Assembly: GCF_021155775.2 (NCBI RefSeq)
Contig: NC_060234.1
Span: 36,081,026-36,145,025 of the forward strand
DNA: 64,000 nucleotides
Source: Neodiprion pinetum
Lineage: Eukaryota; Arthropoda; Insecta; Hymenoptera; Diprionidae
Reading direction: 5' to 3'
Shown: positions 29,993 through 40,316 of the stretch, one piece after another
Numbering within the stretch: the first letter of the stretch is position 1
Layout: each line of letters opens with the position of its first letter
Notes under the pieces: model-generated
Databases searched by the model: none
Told to the model about the DNA's origin: nothing
The model's input: the letters and a program-made list of their open reading frames with translations, nothing else
Made by a program: the position numbers and the translations under genes

Positions 29993-31184
29993 TATTATCA
30001 TTACTTTTATTACTATTACCATCATCATTTTCATCTCAGTTTGTTACATTAACGTGTGTGTCATACATGCGCCGAAGAGGTTGACACTCCCCCCCCCCCC
30101 CCCCCCCCCCCCTCCCCTCCTTTTTACAAGCGGACGGTATCGTATCGCCTATGCGTATACATTGAGCGACCCTTAAACCCATGCATCATAGGCACACTTT
30201 AGAAATCGGTATTCGATTAAATCGCTTGTCGGATGATCTCCAGCTGGGAAGAAAGTACAAAGTATCATGTACGCGAATTAATTTCCCCGTGTAGATAGAT
30301 ACATCGTCGCCGTACAAGTTTCATTTTATATCCTGCATAAATGGTACATACGTAAAGGTACCCCATGGCAGGTATGACGCACGCGTGTCTTGTACATGTA
30401 ATACCGGCACGTGTAAATTCGATACGTGTAGTCTGATTAAACCGCGAAAACACCATCGAATGTTTTGCCGTAGTCATCGGGTATAATAAACAGGATGAAG
30501 CACGCGAGGAATTTCTGGCGGAACTTGAACGCTGGAGCGAATCTATTTGATATTTCTAGGTATCTCGGTATGATCGGTAATGCGGGGAGATCGTAAAACT
30601 CTGCGATAACGATGCATTATGTTATGCTGGCATTCGAGCGTCAGCTCTCAGTTTGAGAATGTAAGCGACTCGCAAAATAATGTGACGTCAGCGCGCAAAT
30701 GTCATCCTAAGGTAGCGGAGAAAAAGATGAGGAGGGATAAGAAGAAGGAGAGAAGGAACACGAGGTGTTGGCACTATTAATATAATATACCTGTAGGTAT
30801 GATGTAAATTTTTAAATCGTCATTATACAGAAATTATCTCGCGGGTAAAATTTTTCCGAGAATTAGAATCATTTTGAGATTCAAACTCCACGTGCGTTAA
30901 TCGGGAAAGATACTTTCGTCTATGCGACTACGCATGCCCCCTGATGTTCACGTCCGTATTCTAGATGTATATACTCGTCTTTCGTTTTTAGGCATACTAT
31001 TATATCTTTCGCTATTAAGGATTTCTCTGTAACTTGGTATCTCGTATTATGGGGATAAATATGCAGGGACTCGGAGAATGATCTCCGTTTCTCTAAAATA
31101 AGGTATTCAAGTTTCACTATTTTATCAAACGACCCATTAAATATACGCGTAGTTTTACTTTTTTTCTATGAATGGTCGTTGGAA

Positions 31185-31215
<31 letters not shown>

Positions 31216-34200
31216 CAGAGAAAGAAACTTTCATCCGTGAATGCATGGTTCAAGATTTATGGAAAAAAGTGGAATCTCTTGATTGAAAATAACCATCAGA
31301 ACAATTTTTTATTCAACGTCGAGCCACGAATCACTGATTTACTCTCAACTTTTCAGTTTTTTCTTAGCCATAATTGAACTCCATCGAAACCTCGCAAGTC
31401 TAAATATTTTCAGAGAGTGCGGCACGTATAAAATAGCATGTTGTCTTTACAGTAAGAACGTAAATTTGTGGTATTAATGCGATCTACGGGAGTAAAAAAT
31501 TGCTACCTTTTTGTTTTTTCTGCCTGAATACAGAAACTGGTTTCAAAGTGCTTAATTATCAAGTATATATAAATAAATATATATTTTTTGCGAAGCGGAG
31601 AACCGAATGTAAAAACAAAAAAAAAAAAACGAAAAAACTTTACAAAAATTTTACCGTAATCTTCTCCCGACAAACCTTGCTTTTGCTGTCAATTTGACTG
31701 TCCGTGTAATAAAAATAGGGTAATAATAATAATAATCATGATAATGACAATGATAATAACAACGACAACAATGATTAAAAATCGTAGATATCATGGCACA
31801 AAAGTGTGTCATGTAAAATTGGTCCAAGTGACTATTACACTCTCATGTATTCGCGCATTATTACATGCGCGCATGCGTGCATACACGTGTACCGTAAACG
31901 AATCGCCTAATCATACAGCCGAGCTAATTATTGTCTCTGGAACGTAAAATGTCAGTCAACTTTCGCGCTCGGTAATAGAGCTGGTATATATAAATTTGTT
32001 CTTCAAAGTCCCAGTGACTATACATACATAAGCAAACCTGTAGACAGGTATTTATAATTCCGGTTAATCGAGTTTTGTTTCTAATGTTCTTTCTTTCTTC
32101 CTTTTCTCCGTCTATATGTTCGAAATAAATTCACGAAACGAGGCAAGGAAATAAATAAAGAAATAATTAAATTGAAAAAAGAAAAAGTCACACGGCTTCC
32201 GTCACGCCTGCAGTTTACTTTCGTTTGATACAACTTGACTGCGCGACGCGGTTGATTGATTTTTCAATTTCGATCAATCGCTTGCCGCCGATCGTTCTGC
32301 CGGAAACATTTTTGAATATGTCAGTAGTACAGGTGTGCGTACGCGGTTGTCACGAATACGTACAACAATGCGTGCGTGTGTGTGTGTGCAATAAACATCG
32401 ACTATATCGCACGAAGATACATCGGTGTGTGTATATTGTATAACACAACCTGCAGGCTCCTTGAAGGGCAAATAATCTGGTTATGAACTCACTGCCATGC
32501 CATTCTCTCTCACGTTTGCATCGCTTTCCTGACCGGCTTCACTAATTATTATTAACCGTTGCACGGATGTGAATAGGATTATTTGTACATGTGTGTACAA
32601 CCATGTTCGTACTTACAGCTCGGGTATATAATATACAGAAATGATAAACCCGCTGTTGCGGAAATAGCCAAGGTTGCTCTTTTGCGACGAATTCATATTT
32701 TAAAATCACGTATGAATTGGCATACACGGTGTGTACACGTAGGTAATATACCTATGCGAAGATATATATTCTACCTACTTGTGACGATTCTCTTTCCGCA
32801 CGTGGATAAACAATTTTTTTCTTTCGTATACATATTTATACGCGGTGTTTTTTTTTTTTCTTCTTTGTTACAACTTTTTTGGTGCATCGAAAAAAAACCG
32901 GATATTAAGCGCATGTAGGAATAAAAAAAATTTGTTTATATTTACGTGGGTAATGTTAGTAGAGACGCGTCAGAAAAACCGATCAAGAGGTACCGTGTCG
33001 TTATGGGTACCTTTTAGGTATCTCTCCTTTCTTTGACACTCTCTACGAACATGGGATTTTTCACCCAAAAAATAATGAGAATTCGTCGGGTTTTTGAATA
33101 CCTTGTAAAATTTGAATCGCCTGTCTCGAAAGAATATGTTGATATAGTGTATGAAACAAACAAGTCCGGTGTTTTCGAATAAAATTGAGCAAGATAATTT
33201 TCAATATGGCACCTAGATAGAATTAAAAGAGCACGGGATTTCTATCTTTGTTAGTTTTAGAAAAACTCGCTGTTGCAATTATTGTAAAATCAAAGTTGTA
33301 TAATAGAGTATAAGGAAAAAGAAAGAAACATAACAAATTACGAAAAGACGAGCACCTAAATTTTCATTCGGGCGTGTAATTAGCACCTAAAGAACACTAA
33401 TTATGCTTATAAATCATGGTCAGATTTCTTGACATGGGTTTGTTAATATTACCCATGTTGTCTATTCTTAACGCTGATGCTTCAGGCTAGCTGGTATTCG
33501 TTTGCAGTAACGTTTCGATAAAAAAAAAAAAAACGTTGACTGCAACCTTAGCATTCAGGTCATGTAGGTTTTACCATTGAGCATCGTAAGAATATGGCGC
33601 ACGTGGTTTTAATCATTACATCAGTTCACGCCACTAAATATACTCGACTTACCGGGTACGAGCTCGTTACACGTATAAACGTTGGTGTATTTTCAAACTC
33701 GGAAGTAGAAAATATGTAAAAATGTAGAAATTTTTTGCTGGACCTGCTTCAATTCATTCGAATTGCCAATTTAGGTTTTCCAGTTTTGGGTAAACGTCGG
33801 CGTGAAAATTCGCGGATCCAATTGAAGCGTGCAAAATACAAGTCCAGGCGCACCCGGACAACGCGAGACTTTCGCCTCGTTATACCAACGTCCATAAAAA
33901 CGTCAGATTTTTAATCTTGAACAAAGGAAAAAGACAATGGGGTGGTCTGGATATTATTGCGCGGAGGGGAAAGTCGAGGTTCCAAAGGCGCGCGGAGGAA
34001 AACTAGCAGCGGAGATTAGACCGCCCTGTAGGCGATTAATATGCGCGGTAGATTAAGTATATGGTACATATGCCTACATATATGCGTGAAACCGAGAAGA
34101 GGCTGGCCTGACATTTAACCGCGCGCACGCCGAGCAGCAAACTCCACACGAAACTATCTCCGCGTTAGAGATTATACCTCTACCTACATGCAGGTAACTC

Positions 34201-36971
34201 GGTATCTACAATACCTACGGACTCGTCCACTGCCTACTACACGCCCCGTGTCTACATAAACTTGAGTATATGGTAGAGGCGTTCGCGTACGGAAAGATAA
34301 AGAGAGAGAATGAGAAACACACGCACGCACGCCTCTCGATCGCCTTCGCTGCTTCACTTGCGCTCGGCTTAGACGCATGCGTATGCAGATGTAACGTGTA
34401 CGCGTCAGGAGTGTGTGTGAGAACCTCAAGCGAGGAAGAAGAAGAAGAAGGAGCGCGTGTATGTAGGTATTACTTCTCTCCGGAGTCGGACGTGGGCGCA
34501 GCAACCTGTCCTTACGGAACAATCGCGTTTACTAGATTCCCAATAACAGATGGCTGCATCTGTCAATGCAATTTCGCGCTGCGGCGCAAATACGAGAGGA
34601 GATAATAACGCGCGAGAGAGGAAAAACGATTTGCGACAAATTTAGACGCGATTTGACAAAATATGAAAAACAGAATTTTAATATGTTGTTCCTCCCCCAC
34701 CCCGATTTTACATCACGCAGTATTGTAGAACGTGCCTTTAATGCTCAAACTGTTGGCAAACCTTGTGTTCTTGATTGTTCGGAAACAAATAAACCGCGAT
34801 ATTTTATTCGAAAATTCTGTAACGCAGTTCGGCTTTACGCGAGAAGAAGAACCGAAAGGCATTTACATTGTACGTATTGACGGGATCGGACGGATTGTTC
34901 GCATTTTTGTGAAGCGTGTATTCGAGCATCGTGCTCTGGCGTTTAGGAATAAGACGGTGACGACTTTTTCTGGTTTTTAGTTCAGATCAGCCTCGAGGGA
35001 AACTGTCAGACGGTGCTTAAGCGTTTAAATATGCATATGTGTGGTGTGTAAAGTCGAACGTGCGCCACGCGTCAAGGCAACGAAACGGTAAACAAAATAA
35101 ACGTTGCGATCAGACCCAAGAGGCCCACGCGATATGCTAACGAGGAGAGATTCGCGCGCGCCTTACGTTCGAATGCTTGTGCTTACGGACAAATTTGGCC
35201 CTCCGGCTCAATTTAAAAGCTAAGTCGCAGATATTCCAACAATCGCGCGTATAATATACGTATAATGCGCGTATAACCGAGCACTTAGGCTGGGAGCCTC
35301 TGTAGGCGGCGGTTATACAATTCTCTGCTCGCGTTATATACTTCGTCGACGAACGTACGGACACGGAAAAAAAAATATGTAAAAACAGAAAGAAGGGGGA
35401 AAAAAAAAAAATTAAAAAATGAATGCAGGGAAAAAAGGCATTAAATAAATAAATGAAAAGATCGCGGGACGAATTTAGTTTTGCATACAAGACAGCTTTG
35501 TGACCGGAATATTTAATGACGCATATACATATAACGTGCGAGATATTATCATTGGATTCAAGCTCCGTCAAATCGTCCACATCGTTCGTTATGTACCTAT
35601 GATACGTGTGTAAATATTATCAAACGGAATAAACATTCGTCCAAACGTTGTGACAATTAGAAAAGAACGAGTCAAGAGATCCGATACATCGACATGGACG
35701 CTATCTGGTGGCAAAAAATATATGCCTTAAAAGCGTCGTGTTTAATTACGAAATTCGTTTTTTACCATACCTACTTCCTGTTAGGCACATTAACTTAACG
35801 CAACGAAATAGAATCCTTGCCGTTTGCATGAGGTTTTCAGTGCCTCCATATTCGTACGATCTATTTGAAAGGATCAGCTGTTCTCGCTGACCGCCGCCAT
35901 GTTGTACAACTCCACGCGTCCATGTTTCCGATCTCAACTCTATAACGGCGGCAGCTTCTGAAAGAGTTGTTGAACGGCGAAACCGACCGACATAACGAGA
36001 GTTTGAAAAATGCAAAATATCGAACCAGAATCTTTTCTGTTCCAGAGCAACCCACAATTGAGAAGTCTTGCGTGGAGACGGAAACGATCGAGACGGGTCT
36101 GCGTAAGACGCGAATCGGTCCGTCGAGTCCTCTGCGAGCATCGCCGGCTAGGAGCGTGACTTCTTCGTCGGGAGACAGGACGCCGAGGGCGGGGTCGATA
36201 GTTCGGGAAAACAGTAACGTGTCGAGAGCATCGTCGGGAAGCAGGACTCCGCGCGAGGAGAATTCGAGCCCCGAAGGAAGCCCGATGAAGCGAGGATCCG
36301 GGGTCAGAACGAGCCAGAGGAAGCCGCCGACGGGCAGTCTGAGCAAGGCGACTTCGGGCGTCCCCAGGTTGAGTCAATTGAATTTCCAGGCCGGAAGTAA
36401 CACCTGGAACGGAAGGCAGGCGCGGAAGAGGCCGAGCATCCAGGCCGACACGTTCGCTTCGCCGAACGCGAACGCGAACGGAAACGGAAACGGCCAAACC
36501 TCGACGTCGGCGACGGCGGCGTTCGCGAGAAAATCACCGGCCAGACAGAGCCTCCCGAGGCCGGCGATGACCGGAAGTAGCCCCCAATACGACCGGAATG
36601 GCCGGCGGATAAAGCCCTCTTCCGCCTCGCTCCAATCCTCGCCGACGAAGGTGGCGAACCCTCTGCTCGAGCAGATTCTGCAGAAGGTCGGGCACCTCCA
36701 GGACGAGAAACAGGTCGTGCAGAAGCTCCAGGACTTCCTGAGGGACTATCAGGGCAACGGGAGCGCCGGCAGCACCGACGGCGACCCGACCCTCGACTTC
36801 ACAAAGGCCTGGGTCGACGGCAACGGCACCGTTGCCCTGCCTCAGGAACAGCTTCCCGTAGCCGCGAGCCCCAGGAAAGACCCGAAGGCCGCCTCCGAAC
36901 GCGGCGGCTTCTCCAGGATACCGGCACCGGTTTACAAGAGGCCGATGTCCGTCGCTTCGGACAGTATGTGA
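215..36971 (+). CDS. pigs: GAS2-like actin-microtubule linker (pickled eggs), seven coding exons
   Basis: The coding parts are 215-385, 11096-11617, 26616-26817, 27077-27161, 27844-28306, 28942-29350 and 36046-36971. They total 2778 nt (925 codons plus stop), and every junction is phase-consistent with GT-AG ends. Residues of about 25-176 form a calponin-homology (CH) domain of the GAS2 type, with the family's hallmark blocks FFARDNVSNF (108-117), RKNER (141-145) and EVARRGAKFG (153-162). An acidic linker (195-208) follows. Residues 232 to about 305 form the GAR (GAS2-related) domain, with CNC at 239-241, a GGGWD block and a DPCRCR block. The rest is a low-complexity Ser/Arg/Pro tail with RSPTP motifs and an SRIP (SxIP) motif at 907-910. 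In this family CH binds actin, GAR binds microtubules and SxIP recruits EB1 to plus ends, so the protein should cross-link the two cytoskeletons in the cytoplasm. In Drosophila, pigs is a Notch-responsive gene in follicle cells and muscle. The family assignment is very secure. The exact isoform structure is inferred. Confidence 0.9.
3249..3510. mobile_element. Foldback/MITE-like element in pigs intron 1
   Basis: The ends are exact inverted copies of the 12-mer TACGGGGCATTC at 3249-3260 and 3499-3510. The complementarity continues inward through GATCAAGATTT/AAAATCTTGATC, GACGTCGATGT/ACATCGACGT and TTGGCTTTATAA/TTATAAAGCCAA. The centre is T-rich and noncoding. The size of about 260 bp and the lack of an open frame fit a non-autonomous miniature inverted-repeat element. 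No clear target-site duplication could be defined, because the flanks are TACA repeats. The transposon superfamily is unknown. Confidence 0.75.
7579..7770. mobile_element. Hairpin-type MITE in pigs intron 1
   Basis: The arms at 7579-7625 and 7725-7770 are imperfect inverted copies. The outer CGACCGAA pairs with TTCGGTCG, followed by a GCGCATGCGC / GCGCACGCGC core, the TAAAATTCGA / TCGAATTTTA pair, and an inner CCAACATT / AATGTTGG pair. Nearly the whole 192 bp could fold into one hairpin. It has no coding capacity. This is a probable non-autonomous element; a structured regulatory or small-RNA precursor cannot be excluded. Confidence 0.7.
8896..8926 (+). repeat. CTG trinucleotide repeat
   Basis: This is an interrupted run of CTG triplets with one GTTG break, ending in CTGCAG, inside pigs intron 1. 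It could be read as poly-Cys, poly-Ala or poly-Leu depending on frame, but it lies in no supported exon. A simple microsatellite is the best reading. Confidence 0.85.
11096..11617 (+). CDS. pigs: pigs coding exon 2 (most of CH domain and acidic linker)
   Basis: The acceptor is TTTCAG at 11095 and the donor GATG|GTGAGT follows 11617; both ends are phase 0. The exon encodes residues 58-231. Residues 58 to about 176 complete the CH domain. They include an extra Ser/Met-rich insert (about 76-96) typical of GAS2-type CH domains, and the strongly conserved FFARDNVSNF...W segment and RKNER...VARRGAKFG segment. Residues 195-208 are almost all Asp/Glu, likely a flexible spacer. Then LIYGPQPQIVTNDLKSLDEM leads into the GAR domain. 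Confidence 0.95.
11665..11953. repeat. Imperfect inverted repeat just after exon 2
   Basis: CGGTCAC at about 11666-11672 pairs with GTGACCG at 11947-11953, and the similarity continues inward over about 25 nt (TTCACC...AAA on each arm) with many mismatches. It begins within 60 bp of the exon 2 donor. It could be a degraded MITE, but the match is much weaker than in the other foldback elements listed. Confidence 0.35.
25146..25206 (+). repeat. (AG)n microsatellite, about 61 bp
   Basis: An uninterrupted dinucleotide AG tract within pigs intron 2. It is the longest pure dinucleotide run in the window. It is expected to be length-polymorphic. Confidence 0.97.
25797..26414. mobile_element. Large foldback element upstream of pigs exon 3
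   Basis: The outer ends GGGGTGTTTT (25797) and TGAAACACCCT (26404-26414) are inverted copies. The similarity continues inward: TTTTTTAGGTT near 25857 pairs with AACCTAAAAA near 26344, and the CGTTCTA..TTATGCG..AGATCG block near 25874-25898 pairs with its reverse complement near 26290-26313. The length is about 620 bp and it has no open frame. It is a non-autonomous inverted-repeat element, ending about 200 bp before exon 3. Confidence 0.65.
26616..26817 (+). CDS. pigs: pigs coding exon 3 (GAR domain)
   Basis: The acceptor is CTTTCAG at 26615 and the donor AGCT|GTAAGT follows 26817. It starts in phase 0 and leaves one base. It encodes residues 232-298 and the first base of 299, which is nearly the complete GAR domain: the CNC motif, a basic strand, then GGGWDTLSHYLDKHDPCRC. 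GAR domains of about 70 residues with conserved Cys residues bind microtubules directly in GAS2 and spectraplakin proteins. Reading on past the donor would add only a short nonconserved tail. Confidence 0.95.
26818..27076 (+). other. pigs intron 3 with telomere-like tract
   Basis: A short intron (259 bp) between the two exons that complete the GAR region. It has a GTAAGT donor and an acceptor at ATGATAG (27076). It contains the 5-bp CTAAC/CCAAC repeat tract described separately; nothing else was recognised. Confidence 0.8.
26859..26899 (+). repeat. Interstitial telomere-like tract (TTAGG/TTGGG)
   Basis: Eight perfect 5-bp units plus one base: two CTAAC, four CCAAC, two CTAAC. On the - strand this reads as TTAGG, TTGGG and TTAGG blocks. 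TTAGG is the ancestral insect telomere unit, and mixed TTAGG/TTGGG-type units are known in some insects. It lies 41 bp inside an intron, so it is interstitial and not a chromosome end. Confidence 0.85.
27077..27161 (+). CDS. pigs: pigs coding exon 4 (85-nt exon after GAR)
   Basis: This exon is too short to stand out as an open frame. It was found by phase: it needs two bases to complete the codon left by exon 3, and it leaves two bases completed by exon 5. It encodes S299 to the first two bases of R327, including SAKLIQKAGGSFDL and QVHYE. The donor is ACG|GTGAGT. The acceptor is TGATAG, with a weaker pyrimidine tract. The exact fit of both phases and an uninterrupted frame make it convincing. 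Confidence 0.85.
27162..27843 (+). other. pigs intron 4
   Basis: A 682-bp intron with a GTGAGT donor and a pyrimidine-rich ...CTAATCGTAAG acceptor at 27843. It contains one copy of a dispersed hairpin repeat (about 27400-27535) that recurs at about 40215-40316. Open frames here are short and unsupported. Confidence 0.75.
27400..27535. repeat. Dispersed hairpin repeat, copy 1
   Basis: Contains TTCATTTTTCCACC and, downstream, GGTGAAAAATGAA (a small inverted pair), then CAGTAACCAGAACTAG and AATTTCTCTCA. The same order of blocks with a few substitutions recurs at 40215-40316. This suggests two copies of one element family about 13 kb apart. Confidence 0.6.
27844..28306 (+). CDS. pigs: pigs coding exon 5 (RSPTP-rich tail)
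   Basis: The exon begins with one base completing R327 and ends at ACCAG|GTAACT in phase 0. It encodes residues 328-481. The sequence is disordered and rich in Ser, Arg, Pro and Gln, with four RSPTP copies. These are proline-directed Ser/Thr sites flanked by Arg, which suggests phosphorylation control of microtubule binding (inference). A final segment, ALNEEIRQIKYDGRSQMY, looks more ordered. The open frame continues into the intron for about 190 nt, but the Phe-rich reading there is intronic pyrimidine tract. Confidence 0.9.
28307..28941 (+). other. pigs intron 5
   Basis: A 635-bp intron with a GTAACT donor and a TGTTTCAG acceptor. It contains an (AT)n run near 28850-28872 and T-rich tracts. 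No gene was seen. Confidence 0.8.
28942..29350 (+). CDS. pigs: pigs coding exon 6
   Basis: Phase 0 acceptor; the donor CAAA|GTGAGT leaves one base. It encodes residues 482-617 and the first base of K618. It begins DPKKDLHQEIRAKVPL and contains a fifth RSPTP motif (followed by SPPG), then an acidic stretch (HSDNGSEVSDEGYRSLG) and a Ser/Thr-rich end. It is predicted to be disordered, with no known domain. Confidence 0.9.
29948..30030 (+). repeat. ATT/ATC triplet repeat
   Basis: A run of TTA and TCA triplets including seven or more consecutive ATC units, in pigs intron 6. The long poly-Ile and poly-Met frames over it are repeat artefacts. Confidence 0.9.
30089..30112 (+). repeat. 24-base poly-C homopolymer
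   Basis: A pure C run, unusually long for a region dominated by A/T homopolymers. Its exact length may be uncertain because of sequencing error. Confidence 0.95.
36046..36971 (+). CDS. pigs: pigs coding exon 7 (terminal, with SxIP motif)
   Basis: The acceptor TTCCAG ends at 36045, and two bases complete K618. It encodes residues 619-925 and the TGA at 36969-36971. The sequence is disordered and basic, rich in Ser, Arg, Thr and Pro, with RTPR repeats and an Asn/Ala/Gly run from a repetitive AACGCG/AACGGA tract. One predicted helical segment (about NPLLEQILQKVGHLQDEKQVVQKLQDFL) may be a short coiled coil. Near the end, GGFSRIPAPVYKRP contains SRIP, the SxIP EB1-binding consensus in a basic context. 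GC content is clearly higher than in the flanks, as expected for coding DNA. The stop codon overlaps a GTGAGT string at 36967-36972. Confidence 0.93.
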
Positions 36972-39200
36972 GTCTGATAATTAATTGGTCGCTAACAATA
37001 AGCTTTGGTTCCAGTCGAGGAACGGACGGACGGACGGAGTTCCAACCGTTCCGATAAATTATCTTAAGCTACGCATTGTAACGTATGCTCGGCCTACCGC
37101 GGTAGCGAGTGGCAACTCTAACTATTACACGACTAGTGCATTTTTCGATAGATTTTCATTTTGTAACGATTGTAGAGAGTGAAACAGTGAGTGAGTGGGA
37201 GAGAGAGAGAGAGTGAGAGAGAGAGTGAGGATATTATTCTTGTTATATGGGAGAGCAGCAGTAGCGTATATTATTGTAATATTATACACATTGTATAAGT
37301 TTAAATGTTATTTGAGTATAGTTTAAAATATGTTGAGTGAATTTTTTCTATACTCTGTTGCGGCTTCCAAATGAATATCAGCTTTCTATATACCATGTAG
37401 GTATAGATGTAATGCACGGTTGGTTCGCTCGAACAGCATAATATTATAATATTATTGCGCGATACGTGTAAACATTTGCTACCGGATCTAATTACGACGC
37501 GATCAGACGATGAAGGGAGGAAAATTTTTTACGTTGAATTCCTGTTATATTCGGGTATAATCGAACGGTTTTTATAATTGATTGAATATTATATTTGAAA
37601 ATTATTTATTTATATTATATATATATTACATAGTATATCGATTGTATTTATTAAAAGAAGAACAAGCGAACGAGATACACAGTTTATTTACGCGTTACAA
37701 CGTATATACTTGTATCGTATACGTATCTACGTTCTCTGGCCGTGGTTTGTAGGCTATTGAGAAATGAAGTCAAGCGTGGGTGAAAGAAAGTAAGTATAAC
37801 AGACGAAACGCGTAAAATGGTGACGAGAAGTGAAAAATGCAAGACAAAAAAGCATACAAATATAAAAAGAAACTGAAAAAAAAAAAATAAATAATCCGAC
37901 TACTCAAATAGACTGGATATAATAGCGTATCATCATTCCAATATTGAAATGTGTTTTTATACCAAAAGTAACCGTAGAGAGAGATGAATAAAAAAAAAAA
38001 CAAAAAAAAAAAACAATTTGAGATAAGGTAAGAAAGTGAGAGTCAAAGAGATAGAACGAATAAAATTGATTATCTTTTTGTACCAAGTGTCTTATACAAT
38101 AGTGCGAGGGATGTAGAAACGGACTTTTTTAGGACGAAGGGTCTTTTAACGTGCTAAGATTATTTTATAGACAATATAGAAATAAACTAGAGTATATGAT
38201 GTAAAGTATATAGAATTAAAAAACCAAACAAACAAATAAAGTACGAGTGAAAAAAAAACACACACACACACACACACATAGAAACACGTACGCAAAAACG
38301 CTTGAAAAATAAATTGGAAGCTATAGGATCTGAAAGATTGTTTGGTACCTATAACTCAACGCTGTATCACAAACGGATCTGGATGTAATAACAAAATGCC
38401 GAAACTCGGTGATTAATGGCTTCTATTTCAATCTACCGCGACATCGACCGTCGGCTTCCGTGGGTCTCCTCGTCCAGAGAGTCAACGGGAAATCGTTGAT
38501 TGGATTAAGATTTCAAATGTTGTATTTTCTGTCTTGACCATCCTGATTATTCAGGCAACTCCTTTTAGAGCTGTTTAAAATAGAATATATATGTATAAAA
38601 AAAAAAAAAAACTTGTTAAATCACCACACCGCCGTACATGTTCGATTCCTTGTGTGAAATTTGCCTTACGCATTTATAGAAATCTTTTATAGAAATAAAG
38701 TAAATGCATAAAAATACACAACCGTATAACAGTTGCTTTCAAAGAAACAAGATGATAATTCTAAAGTACACGCCGGTGTGAACTATGATACATTCACTCG
38801 ATTAGTTTACTTTATACGTCTAACTTAACTGTTGTTGCTTTTGTATGGTGAATTCGGAATGAAAAAAAAGGAAAAGTTAATAGTGAGTCAAGACGTGATT
38901 TACACAGTTATAACCGGTCGACACGCCTAATGAATAATTTTTACGCCCGTTCGTAATATTATATAGTGTAATGTATAAATAGGCCTAAGTTTTATAACCC
39001 AATCACACAGTCTACCACGTTAACGATTATAATATTACAACAATATCATCTATTATATTATTCGTTATGTTATTATTTTAGTTTATATACGCATGAAAAA
39101 CAAAAAAAAAAAAAATCTTACTAAAAAAAAAAAAAAGTGAAAAATAAAATAAAATAAACACATGAATAAATAAAAACATAACAAAACGGAAACTGATCGA
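36972..39200 (+). other. pigs 3' UTR and AT-rich downstream region
   Basis: AT-rich, noncoding sequence with (GA)n near 37198-37228, (CA)n at 38259-38278 and many A homopolymers. Candidate AATAAA poly(A) signals lie at 38181-38186 and 38235-38240, with more at about 38690 and in the 39140-39170 cluster. The true cleavage site cannot be chosen from sequence alone. A 3' UTR of 1.2-2.2 kb is plausible. Confidence 0.55.
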
Positions 39201-40214
39201 CGCGCGTTTATTAAATATTTCTTTTTACACCTTCCACCGCGCTGAATACTCCTAATTATCATGCCTTACGAAAAATAGGTATCTCAGACTCTCGTCAAAC
39301 GAGATGCGGGCCTGTCAGCCTGGTATGATAAGACAAAAAGAGCAATATACGTAATATATATATATATATATGTAGAGAGTGAAAAAATAAAATTTAAAAA
39401 CTGTCCAAATGAAGAAATAAAGTCTACATCATCACCTCGCCCATTAATCAAGCAAAGTATTTTATGTTGCCGATATCGATCCAACGGATACGGAGGGATC
39501 GGTGGATGTAGTGTAATGACAGAGGCCGCGCGAGTTAGATTTTAAGTAGAGCTTGCGACAGCGTCGGGGCCCGGTGTAAAAAGAGAGTAGGGCTCCTCAT
39601 TATGAGGCCCATTCCCATACAGAGGTACTGCTTGCGTCCTTGCCAGATATGGAAAGACGGCTTCGTCCACATCAACACCTATGTATGTACCAGCATACGT
39701 GTATCCTCCGGGCTGCAGCAGCACTGGGAATACCGCCGAGGGACCGGCGAACGACTTGCAACACGTTTTTTACCGGCTACGGTATGTATATGCGTTATAG
39801 GTGTATTTATAAACACGTATTAACGTTATAATATATATATATGTATATATACCTAATATATATGACAGGTCGCTTGTTGTTCATTATCGACCGCAAATAG
39901 ATACGGCTTTCATTGCACTGAGAAAAGATTCATTTGTTACAGTAACTAGAAAAATTGAATAAGACAGGTATCGTTAAAAAAACTGTTTGAATATTGTTGG
40001 ATTTACGAAAATCGAGGTGCGCGTAATCGTTTTGCCCTATCGTCGATCCTTTTTTGGTAATTGCAACGCAAAATCAGTTTCTGAGGTTTACTCTACTTTT
40101 TTAGTTAAACAAGGCTCTAACGTCGATTTCGCAACAGTTACAAGAAAATATAGTAACAGTGATCGTAATGAGAAAGAATAGTAACGGATAATAGACTTTC
40201 CGGTAACGGCTATA

Positions 40215-40316
40215 AAACTAATTTTCATTTTCTACCTAGAACAATATTTTTCGATTGTGGTAAAAAATGAAAATTGTCATGGACTGAACGGTAACCGGAA
40301 CTAAAAATTTCTCTCA
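40215..40316. repeat. Dispersed hairpin repeat, copy 2
   Basis: Shares with 27400-27535 the block order CATTTTCTACC, then GATTGTGGTAAAAAATGA, then GGTAACCGGAACTA and AATTTCTCTCA. A looser inverted relationship with 39917-39955 (CTGAGAAA...CAGTAACTAG) suggests the full element may run from about 39917 to 40320. Confidence 0.55.

Larger units (their letters stand above)
29351..36045 (+). other. pigs intron 6 (6.7 kb)
   Basis: The donor is GTGAGT and the acceptor CTGTTCCAG. No supported exon was seen. It contains ATT/ATC triplet repeats (29948-30030), a 24-base C homopolymer (30089-30112), a GA run (31185-31205), A/T homopolymers and an ACGC-rich tract around 34310-34400. Confidence 0.7.

Noticed and set aside
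35861..36497. Long - strand open frames opposite pigs exon 7
   Set aside because: Arg/Ser/Pro-rich shadow frames of the GC-rich coding exon, with no domain signal.
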